Below, piece by piece: positions 1-5,633 of a stretch of 5,633 nucleotides of DNA. The position numbers were made by a program, and so were the translations under genes. The stretch comes from Actinomycetota bacterium (GTDB lineage Bacteria; Actinomycetota; Acidimicrobiia; Acidimicrobiales; Iamiaceae), in contig JADGOP010000184.1 in NCBI GenBank assembly GCA_017882935.1, positions 1-5,633 on the forward strand, written 5' to 3'. The notes under the pieces were generated by a model, which did no database searches, had not been told where the DNA came from, and saw nothing but the letters and a program-made list of their open reading frames with translations. The first letter of the stretch is position 1; the number at the start of each line of letters is the position of its first letter.

Positions 1-1175
1 CTGCCGGGGGCGCGCTGTTCCTCACGGCGATCGACGATCGCGACGATCGGGAGCCAGGGCTGGTCCGCGTCGTGGTCATCGCCGCCGTCGTGGGGCTGGT
101 CGCGGCCTTGCTCCAGGTGCCACAGGAGGCTGCGCTCGCCACCGGGCTCGGGGTGGGCTCGGTGTTCCACGGCGGGGTGCTCGGTCAGGTGCTCGGTCAG
201 GGCACCGGGCCCGCGCTCGTCACGCTGCTGGTCGGCCTGGCCGTGGCCGTGGCCGCGGTCTTCCTGCGGAACCGCCGGGTCGCCCTGGGGCTGTCGGTGG
301 TGGGCGTGGCCCTCGTCGCGGTGGCGTTCGCCCTCCCCGGGCACACGCGCACGACTGACCCCGTCTGGCTCACCGAGCTCGCCGACGCGGTCCACGTCGC
401 TGCGGCGGCCGTGTGGACCGGCGGCCTTGTCATGCTCTGGCTGGCGCTGCGACAACGCCGCCGCACGGGTCTCGACGACCCGGTCGCGTCGAGCCGCCTC
501 GTCGGCCGCTTCTCCGGGGTCGCGACCGTGGCGATCCTGGCGGTGGGCGCTGCCGGGCTCGTGCTGGCGTGGCGCGAGGTCCAGGTGCTGCGGGCCCTCA
601 CGTCGACCTACTACGGCCAGCTGCTCATCGTGAAGGTGGCCCTCGTTGCCGGCGTGGCGTGCGTGGGCGCGTACAACCACTACCGGCTCGTGCCTGCCAT
701 CGAGCGACAGCCGTCGAAGAAGCAGGCCTGGTCGCGGTTGCGGACCACGCTTCGCACCGAGGTCATCGGTGTCGTCGCGGTGCTCGCCGTCACCTCGTTG
801 CTCGTCAACGCCGTGCCCGCGCACACCGCGGCCGGCGTCGCCCGCGTCTACAGCGGCACCGCCCCGCTCGGCGACGGCACCGTCAACGTCGTGATCGACC
901 CGGCCGTGCCCGGTCCGGCCGTGATGCACGCGTACCTGCTCGACAAGTTCGGCCGCGCCGACGACAAGGCCCTCTCGGTCAAGGTCCAGTTCACGCTCCC
1001 GGCCAAGGCGATCGGCCCGTTCGAGCACGACGCGTTCAAGGCAGGCCCCGGGCACTACCAGGTCAACGGCACGCTGTTCACCCTGACCGGGCTCTGGACC
1101 GTCACCGTGCTGGTGCGCGTCGACCAGTTCACCGAGAACACCGCGACCCTCCACGTGCGGGTGCGCAACCAGTAG
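1..1175 (+). CDS. CopD-family copper transport/resistance membrane protein with C-terminal YcnJ-like domain (5' partial)
   Basis: Integral membrane protein of the CopC/CopD (YcnJ-like) group, which is linked to copper uptake or resistance. The frame is open from base 3 to the TAG at 1173-1175. The GTG at 72 is only the first in-window start, because family-like sequence (AGGALFL...) continues upstream, so the 5' end is outside the window. Numbered from that GTG, hydrophobic segments lie near 2-20, 47-65, 70-89, 107-127, 146-167, 181-201 and 228-249. Typical CopD features are H108 followed by WTGGL (115-119), RFS (146-148), YGQLLIVK (181-188), NHYRLVP (202-208) and the last helix beginning LRTEVIG (227-233). 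Residues 255-367 form a soluble beta-rich tail (PGHYQVNG, GLWTVTVLVRVDQF) like the tail of CopC/CopD fusions. A CopC domain may precede the visible part, but this cannot be seen here. The gene converges on the GH1 remnant, 30 bp away. The family assignment is firm; the transported ion is inferred from family knowledge. Confidence 0.88.
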   Translation, partial: AGGALFLTAIDDRDDREPGLVRVVVIAAVVGLVAALLQVPQEAALATGLGVGSVFHGGVLGQVLGQGTGPALVTLLVGLAVAVAAVFLRNRRVALGLSVVGVALVAVAFALPGHTRTTDPVWLTELADAVHVAAAAVWTGGLVMLWLALRQRRRTGLDDPVASSRLVGRFSGVATVAILAVGAAGLVLAWREVQVLRALTSTYYGQLLIVKVALVAGVACVGAYNHYRLVPAIERQPSKKQAWSRLRTTLRTEVIGVVAVLAVTSLLVNAVPAHTAAGVARVYSGTAPLGDGTVNVVIDPAVPGPAVMHAYLLDKFGRADDKALSVKVQFTLPAKAIGPFEHDAFKAGPGHYQVNGTLFTLTGLWTVTVLVRVDQFTENTATLHVRVRNQ

Positions 1176-1213
1176 CGCGGTCCGATCGTCAGCTGGTGAC
1201 GGGTCCTACGGAC
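1176..1213. terminator. Convergent intergenic stretch, weak possible bidirectional terminator
   Basis: This is the short gap between two converging genes, running into the last codons of the minus-strand one. It holds only modest dyads: GTCA at 1188-1191 pairs with TGAC at 1197-1200 across a 5-base loop, and GTCCG at 1180-1184 could pair with CGGAC at 1209-1213 outside it. Neither strand has a T-run after the stem. A terminator is expected here from the gene arrangement, but the structure itself is weak. Confidence 0.2.
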
Positions 1214-2285
1214 GGGCCTCGTGCTGCAGCACCGCCGCGCTCGGCTTCACCCTGCGGTCGCGGTCGATGATGCCGAACGCGACGTCGAACCCGTGCAGCC
1301 ACTCGTAGTTGTCGACGCCGGTCCAGTGGAGGAGGCCACGGACGTCGATCCCACGGTCGAGTGCGTCGTGGACGACCTCGAGCCCCCGGGCCAGGTAGCG
1401 CGCCCGCTGCTCGTCGTCGTCGGTGCCGATGCCGTATTCCGCCACCAGCAACGGCGTGTCGGGGACCTCGGTGCGCAGCCGGTCGAGCACCACGCCCACG
1501 CCGTCGGCCCAGATGCCGTAGCCCAGTGGCGACACGGGCGTATCGGGCGGGTGGATGGCGAGGCTCCCGGCGTTCACGCCCATGGCGGCGTAGTACGAGA
1601 ACCCGATCAGGTCGAACACCCCGGCCAGGTCGGGACGCTCGAGCGGCTCGCGGCCCCGCACCTGCAGCACGCCGTCGCGGTGCAGTCCCAGCGCGGGCGC
1701 CCAGTAGGTGTCGAAGAGACGCTCGGCCAGGCGTCCGGTCTCGGGCGTGTCGTCCTGGGGGACGATCGCCGAGAGGCCGAGGACGCTCGACACCGGCAGC
1801 CGGGTCCCGCGCAGCCGCAACGCGGCCTCGGCGGTGGCGAGGTGGATCGCCTCGTCGACGAAGGCCGCCTCGACCGGGTCGTCGTGGCCGGGCGGCCACC
1901 CCCGACCGCGGTAGGCCGCGCGGGCGTAGTAGTTCGTCTCGTTGACCGGCTGCCAGCCACCGACCAGGTCGCCGAAGGTCTCGGCGACGTAGTCGACGTG
2001 CCGGGCCCACGCGCCCGTGCGGTTGCCCTCGACGAGGAAGCCACCCGTGTCGGCGAACCAGCGCGGCAGCGTGAAGTGGTGCAGGCAGACCCACGGGATG
2101 ATGCCGGCGTCACGGGCGGCCTGCAGCACGGCCCGGTAGTGGGCGACGGCGCGCTCGTCGTGCACGCCGGCCTCGGGCTCGAGCCGCGCCCACTCGAACG
2201 ACAGCCGGTGGTGCGTCAGGCCGAGGTCGGCCAGCAGCCCGAAGTCCTCGGCGTAGCGCTCGGCGAACCTCCGGAGCGTACGGGG
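1206..2285 (-). pseudogene. Glycoside hydrolase family 1 (beta-glucosidase-like), N-terminally truncated remnant
   Basis: GH1 enzymes are TIM-barrel retaining glycosidases, mostly beta-glucosidases. The frame ends at TAG 1206-1208, and its first usable start is GTG 2163-2165, giving 319 codons. Numbered from there, I see LHHFTLPRW (28-36, strand 3 with sugar-binding His), the acid/base pair N75-E76 (VNET in place of the usual NEP), FSYY (189-192), the nucleophile E243 in AEYGIGTDDDEQR, and W281/E288/W289 in the WTGVDNYEW aglycone/glycone region, followed by FGIIDRD. Clear GH1 sequence continues 5' of that GTG for about 40 more codons (RYAEDFGLLADLGL, then HHRLSFEWARLEP, strand 2) up to an in-frame TGA at 2286-2288, with no ATG, GTG or TTG. 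The first strand and its substrate-binding Gln region, roughly 45-60 residues in the family, are absent, and no other minus-strand frame between here and the esterase restores them. I therefore call a 5'-truncated, probably inactive gene. A non-canonical start or an assembly join remains possible. The C-terminus looks complete. Confidence 0.8.
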
Positions 2286-2289
2286 TCAC

Positions 2290-2342
2290 CGGTTCACTGC
2301 ACCGGAAACGCGCGTGGCGCGCACTTCCGGTTCAGTGAATCG
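2290..2342. repeat. Imperfect 25-bp inverted repeat forming a strong hairpin, candidate terminator or rearrangement scar
   Basis: The left arm is 2290-2314 and the right arm 2318-2342, around a TGG loop at 2315-2317. By hand alignment 21 of 25 positions pair by Watson-Crick rules. The exceptions are 2292/2340 (a G-U wobble in plus-strand RNA), 2300/2332, 2308/2324 and 2309/2323. The core blocks are TTCACTG against CAGTGAA, ACCGGAA against TTCCGGT, and GCGCG against CGCGC. It lies 26 bases past the esterase stop codon in the direction of transcription, where a rho-independent terminator could sit, but neither side carries a T-run, as is common in GC-rich actinobacteria. The outer left edge is 2 bases from the TGA that closes the truncated GH1 frame. 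It also contains a near-direct repeat, CCGGTTCACTG (2289-2299) and CCGGTTCAGTG (2327-2337). The structure is certain; its role is not. Confidence 0.7.
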
Positions 2343-2367
2343 TCCGCAGCGGGACCGACCAGGCCGC

Positions 2368-3225
2368 TCAGCTGGCGGCGTGGGCGAGGTCCATCTCGCC
2401 GTACAGGAAGTTCCTCGTCTGGTCGAGGATCTGCTGGCGGTGCTCGACGTACGGCACGTGGCAGGTCTCGTCCCACGACTCGAGGAACGCGTCGAGCCCC
2501 TGGGCCTTGGCGGCGGTGATGGTGTTCTGGATCAACCCGTACGAGACGAGCGGGTCGGTCGTGCAGTGGAAGTCGAGGGCGGGGGCGTCACCCGGCGAGA
2601 TGGCCCCAGTGGTCGCGAGCGACGAGCCCGAGATCGAGACCGCGGCCCGCACCGACGACGAGGGGTTCTCGGAGGACAGGTAGCCGACGTTCAGCGCGGT
2701 GATCCCACCTGCGGACGAGCCGCCGATGGCGATGCGGGTGGGGTCGATGCCGAGCGCCGCGGCGTTGTCACGCAGGTAGCGAACCGCGGTCTGCGCGTCG
2801 GCCCAGGCCTCCTGGGTGGCCGGGATGCAGTTCGAGAACGTTCCCGAGCACCCCGGGGATTCGAGCCGGTAGTTGATCGAGACGTTGACGTAGCCCTCCT
2901 TCGAGAACGTCGTCGCCTCGTCGACGAGCTCGCCCGACGTCTTGTTGCCGCTGCTGAAGAAGCCGCCGTGCACCCACACGATGGCGGGCCGGCTCGTCAC
3001 CGTGTCTCCCGTGGGCTGGTACAGGTCGAGCTGCAGGGGGATCGTCTGGTTCCCCAGGTTCACCGCGCTGCCGTAGGTCACGTTGCTCGTCACCGTCACC
3101 GAGCTGAAGATCGGGTCGCGGTAGCGCAACGGCGCCGGGCCGGACGGGACGATGTTGGGCCAGTCACACCCCGCGGCGAGGATCGCGAACAGGGCCAGGG
3201 CGAGCAGCACGGGGCGAAGACGCAC
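2368..3225 (-). CDS. Secreted lipoprotein alpha/beta hydrolase (esterase/lipase-like)
   Basis: Serine hydrolase of the alpha/beta fold, of the HGG-containing esterase/lipase type (COG0657-like), predicted to be anchored outside the cell membrane. The 285-residue protein starts at GTG 3223-3225. This start gives a good lipoprotein signal: R2 and R4, a hydrophobic core at 6-18, and a lipobox-like AAGC ending at C20. No other in-frame start is evident just upstream, and the ribosome binding site is weak (GGGG close to the GTG). Oxyanion motif HGG is at 86-88 (VWVHGG). The nucleophile elbow GSSAG at 169-173 makes S171 the catalytic serine. The likely acid is D224 (HCTTDP) and the likely base H256 (ETCHVPY), all in the usual order. 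The length is normal for the family, so the gene looks intact. Cysteine pairs C126/C133 and C221/C255 could form disulfides, which suits an exported protein. The substrate is unknown; short-chain ester or polysaccharide-ester cleavage are both possible. It is codirectional with the LuxR-type regulator upstream (93 bp gap) and the GH1 remnant downstream. Confidence 0.88.
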   Translation of the reverse strand: MRLRPVLLALALFAILAAGCDWPNIVPSGPAPLRYRDPIFSSVTVTSNVTYGSAVNLGNQTIPLQLDLYQPTGDTVTSRPAIVWVHGGFFSSGNKTSGELVDEATTFSKEGYVNVSINYRLESPGCSGTFSNCIPATQEAWADAQTAVRYLRDNAAALGIDPTRIAIGGSSAGGITALNVGYLSSENPSSSVRAAVSISGSSLATTGAISPGDAPALDFHCTTDPLVSYGLIQNTITAAKAQGLDAFLESWDETCHVPYVEHRQQILDQTRNFLYGEMDLAHAAS

Positions 3226-3318
3226 GGCCCCATGCTCGTCGTCGAGGCGACAGAGAGCAACCGGAGCCGACCCTGGGCGCCGGTATGTCCCCGTCCGGGA
3301 CCCTCGCGGCCCCGGTGG
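3226..3318 (-). other. Intergenic gap between regulator and esterase; small hairpin, no clear promoter
   Basis: This 93-bp gap should hold the end of the regulator transcript and any promoter of the esterase. A short perfect stem, GTCCC at 3287-3291 with GGGAC at 3297-3301 around a 5-base loop, lies 18 bases past the regulator stop codon and could be a weak terminator. It has no T-run. On the minus strand I find no convincing -35/-10 pair: the best match, TTGCTC with GAGCAT 17 bases later, is poor at the -10 and sits too close to the GTG start. Cotranscription with the regulator cannot be excluded. Confidence 0.25.
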
Positions 3319-5633
3319 TCAGAGGTCGAGCTGGCCCGCCCGGCTCACGGCCTCTCGGCGGTTGTTCACGCCGAGCTTGCTGTAGATGCTCTTGGTGTGT
3401 GAGCGCACGGTGTTGAGCGACACCGTGAGCTCGCGGGCGATGTCGGGTCCACTCAGATCGCTGCGAAGCAACCGGAGCACGTCGAGCTCGCGGCTGCTGA
3501 GCGGCTCGACCAGACCACGCGGCGCGGGGCTGCTCCGCGGCGTCTCGCTGACGCCGACCAGGAGACGGCGGACCTGGTCGCGGGCCACGCCCTGCTGCGC
3601 CGCGTCGTTCAGCAGCGCGGCCATGCGGGGGCCCTCGTCGAGGAAGACCCGGACGTAGCCCTCCGGCTCGGCCAGGGCGAGCGCCTGTTCCAGCGATGCC
3701 AGCGCTGCGGGCAGGTTGCGGTGGTCCTGGTGGTGGAGCGCCTGCAGGACGAGGACCTCGATGGCGCTACCCGTCCGGCGCCCTTCGAGCGCCGCCGCCA
3801 GGAGGCGCTCGAGGAACCGGCCCGCCTCGTCCGGGGGTCGGTCGACGTCGGCGAGGTGGTCGCCCACGAGCGCCCGGGCGAGGGTGAGGTGCTCGAACTC
3901 CCGCAGGTAGCTGAGGTCGTCGTCGACGGAGAGGCCACGTTCACCGGCCCACCCGAGGACCTCACCCACGGCGCCCTGCGCCACCCGCACCCGTGCCCGC
4001 ACCGCTGCGACCGGCCGCACGTTCGGGAAGAAGTCGCCGACGTACCGGCGCTCCGCCTCGTCGAGCAGGTCGAGGGCGCCATCCAGGTCGCCCTCGCACT
4101 CCCGCACCCGGGCCATCGCGACCTGCCACCGGTACGCGTTCTGGGGGAGGCCGGCGTGCTCGCCCAGCTCCCTGCCTGTCACCAGGTGCTCCCTGGCGGC
4201 GTCGAGCTGGTTGTGCTCACGGAACAGCTCGCTCATGCCCACGTGCATGTCCGCCGCCCCGCGGAGCACGACCGCCCCCGAGGAGGTCGCGAGCTGCAGG
4301 GCCCGCTCGAAGGTGCTCATCGCGTCACGGAGCCGACCCTGCGCGATCCGGATGTCGGCGACGGCCAGCGCGCACCCGATGACGTCGGCGAGGTGCCCCG
4401 CCTTCTCCAGGCTGGCCATGCCATCGGCGTACCAACGATGTGCGACCTCGAGATCACCGCGAGTCCAGTGCGCGAGGCCGAGGAGCGCGGCTGCCGCGCC
4501 ACGCTCGAGGTGATCGTCCGGGCCGGCGAGGTCGAGTGCCCGCTCCGCGTGGGTGGTGGTGCCGGCCGCGTCACCGGCGATCAGGGCGAGCCCGGCCCGG
4601 TGGACGGCGATCGAGCTCGCGAGGCCCCGGAACCGCTCCTCGTCCACGACGACCATCTCGACCGGCCGGGCTCGGGATGGACCGCCAGTCGTCGGCTCCA
4701 CCCAGCGCTCGGCGTCGCGCAGGCGCGCCTCGACGCCCTCGAACTCGCCACTCGCCATCAGGGCGCCGACGTAGCCCATGCTCAGCACGGGCCTGACGGC
4801 GTACAGCTCGGTGGGGAGCGCCTCCAACCAACGCCGCAGGGTGGCCTCCTGCCGACCCTTCACCATCCCGGAGATCGACAGCTCGATGAGGTCCGCGGCC
4901 CGCTCGAAGTCCCCGCCCTCCGTCGCATGGCGGATCGCCTCCGGTCGCCCACCGTTGTCCTCGTGCCAGGCGCTCGCGCGCCGGTGCAGCGCCGCGAGCT
5001 CGTCGGGCTGCTCGTCGAGGAGCCGGGCCCGCAGCACGTCTGCGAAGAGGTGGTGGTAGCGGTACCAGCGGCGACGGTCGTCGAGCGGGACGATGAACAT
5101 GTTCCCGCGATCGAGCTCCTCGAGCGTGGCGGACCCGCCGTGCTGCCCGGTCACGGCATCACAGAGTGGGCCGGTGAGGCGGCTCAGCACGGAGGTCCGC
5201 AACAGGAAGCTCCGGACGTCGTCGGGCTGACGCTGCAGGACTTCGCCGACCAGGTAGTCGACGATGTAGCGGTCGTCCCCGGCGAAGCCGGCGATGAAGC
5301 CGGCGATGTCGTCGCGGCCCTGCATCGAGAGGGCCGCGAGCTGGAGCGCGGCGATCCAGCCCTCGGTGCGCTCCTCGAGCGCGGCGACGTCGGCGACGGT
5401 CAGCTCCAGGCCGGTCATCCCGTCGAGGTACGCCGCGGCTTCGTCGGACGTGAAGCGCAGGTCGGCGGCGCGGACCTCGACGAGCTCGCCACGCCCCCGC
5501 AGCCGCGCGAGGGGCAACGGCGGGTCGGCACGGCTGGCGATCACGAGGTGGACCTGTCGGGGCAGGTGGTCCAGCAGGAAGGCCATCGCCTCGTGCACGT
5601 CGGCCGCGTCGATGACGTGGTAGTCGTCCAGCA
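3319..5633 (-). CDS. MalT/LAL-type LuxR-family transcriptional regulator with STAND ATPase, helical repeats and GerE HTH (5' partial)
   Basis: Large signal-responsive transcription activator of the MalT-like (LAL) class. These are ATP-dependent STAND switches that bind DNA through a C-terminal LuxR/GerE domain. The stop is TGA 3319-3321. GTG 5596-5598 is only an apparent start, because the frame continues to the window edge with LDDYHVIDAAD, the Walker B region; the P-loop and true start lie outside. Numbered from that GTG, I see the conserved SRADPPLPLARLRGRGEL stretch (22-39), LRFTSDEAAAYL (47-58), the TEGW motif (78-81), the winged-helix/arm region YIVDYLVGEVL to YRYHHLFADVLRARL (111-193), an alpha-helical TPR-like sensor region from about 200 to 690 (recurring Ala/Leu-rich helix pairs), and the HTH at about 699-753 (LSSRELDVLRLL, DIARELTVSLNTV, KSIYSKLGV). 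No frameshift or internal stop is seen. It lies directly upstream of the esterase and GH1 remnant on the same strand, which suggests but does not prove local regulation. The ligand is unknown. Confidence 0.92.
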   Translation of the reverse strand, partial: LDDYHVIDAADVHEAMAFLLDHLPRQVHLVIASRADPPLPLARLRGRGELVEVRAADLRFTSDEAAAYLDGMTGLELTVADVAALEERTEGWIAALQLAALSMQGRDDIAGFIAGFAGDDRYIVDYLVGEVLQRQPDDVRSFLLRTSVLSRLTGPLCDAVTGQHGGSATLEELDRGNMFIVPLDDRRRWYRYHHLFADVLRARLLDEQPDELAALHRRASAWHEDNGGRPEAIRHATEGGDFERAADLIELSISGMVKGRQEATLRRWLEALPTELYAVRPVLSMGYVGALMASGEFEGVEARLRDAERWVEPTTGGPSRARPVEMVVVDEERFRGLASSIAVHRAGLALIAGDAAGTTTHAERALDLAGPDDHLERGAAAALLGLAHWTRGDLEVAHRWYADGMASLEKAGHLADVIGCALAVADIRIAQGRLRDAMSTFERALQLATSSGAVVLRGAADMHVGMSELFREHNQLDAAREHLVTGRELGEHAGLPQNAYRWQVAMARVRECEGDLDGALDLLDEAERRYVGDFFPNVRPVAAVRARVRVAQGAVGEVLGWAGERGLSVDDDLSYLREFEHLTLARALVGDHLADVDRPPDEAGRFLERLLAAALEGRRTGSAIEVLVLQALHHQDHRNLPAALASLEQALALAEPEGYVRVFLDEGPRMAALLNDAAQQGVARDQVRRLLVGVSETPRSSPAPRGLVEPLSSRELDVLRLLRSDLSGPDIARELTVSLNTVRSHTKSIYSKLGVNNRREAVSRAGQLDL

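Noticed and set aside
413..1270. A 285-codon open frame in another plus frame inside the CopD-type gene
   Set aside because: It is Arg/Pro/Gly-rich with no recognisable motif, and it overlaps a frame with clear membrane segments and CopD motifs.
1189..2094. Frameshifted GH1 segment in a second minus frame
   Set aside because: That frame gives only Arg/Gly/Ala-rich sequence. All GH1 motifs from 2285 to 1206 are in one continuous frame, so truncation, not frameshift, explains the defect.
2289..2343. Integron attC site
   Set aside because: The arms lack the GTTRRRY/RYYYAAC core pair and the spaced L and R boxes; the left arm reads GTTCACT.
2327..2345. tRNA T-arm or tRNA-derived attachment site suggested by GGTTCA
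   Set aside because: No acceptor, D-arm or anticodon stem can be built around it, and the GGTTCA is part of the larger inverted repeat.
1221..2519. A 432-codon open frame on the plus strand, antisense to the GH1 remnant
   Set aside because: It is a product of GC-rich codon bias opposite a real coding strand. The translation is rich in Arg, Val and Pro without family motifs, while the minus strand has clear GH1 motifs.
2314..3402. A 362-codon open frame on the plus strand, antisense to the esterase
   Set aside because: The minus strand encodes a complete esterase with signal peptide and catalytic triad, and the plus-strand product has low-complexity Arg/Asp/Val composition typical of shadow frames.
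3319..5633. LuxR-type regulator as an N-terminally truncated pseudogene
   Set aside because: Its frame stays open with conserved Walker B sequence up to the window edge, so the missing P-loop is due to the window boundary.

Overview
The window is very GC-rich, with G/C at most third codon positions. It carries a CopC/CopD-type membrane protein, a lipoprotein esterase and a MalT-like LuxR regulator. This fits a high-GC actinobacterium (Actinomycetota); the sequence alone does not support a finer placement.

Layout: (1) 1-1175, plus strand: the 3' part of a multi-pass CopD-family copper-transport/resistance protein with a C-terminal periplasmic-type beta domain; its 5' end lies outside the window. 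(2) 1206-2285, minus strand, convergent with (1): a glycoside hydrolase family 1 reading frame. It keeps both catalytic glutamates and a complete C-terminus, but the family N-terminus is missing. The family-like sequence runs about 40 codons upstream of the first usable start codon and stops at an in-frame TGA, so it looks like a 5'-truncated remnant. (3) 2290-2342: a strong imperfect inverted repeat between the truncated GH1 and the next gene. (4) 2368-3225, minus strand: a complete secreted lipoprotein alpha/beta hydrolase (esterase/lipase-like). (5) 3319-5633, minus strand: a large MalT/LAL-type LuxR transcriptional regulator whose 5' end lies outside the window.

The three minus-strand genes are codirectional, with gaps of about 80-95 bp. 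In order they are regulator, extracellular esterase and glycosidase remnant. A link in which the regulator senses a product of the esterase or glycosidase and activates their genes is plausible, but the sequence does not show it. The CopD-type gene faces the other way and is probably an unrelated unit.

I see no RNA gene, CRISPR array, insertion sequence or convincing new system. The most notable anomaly is the broken 5' end of the GH1 gene next to the inverted repeat.
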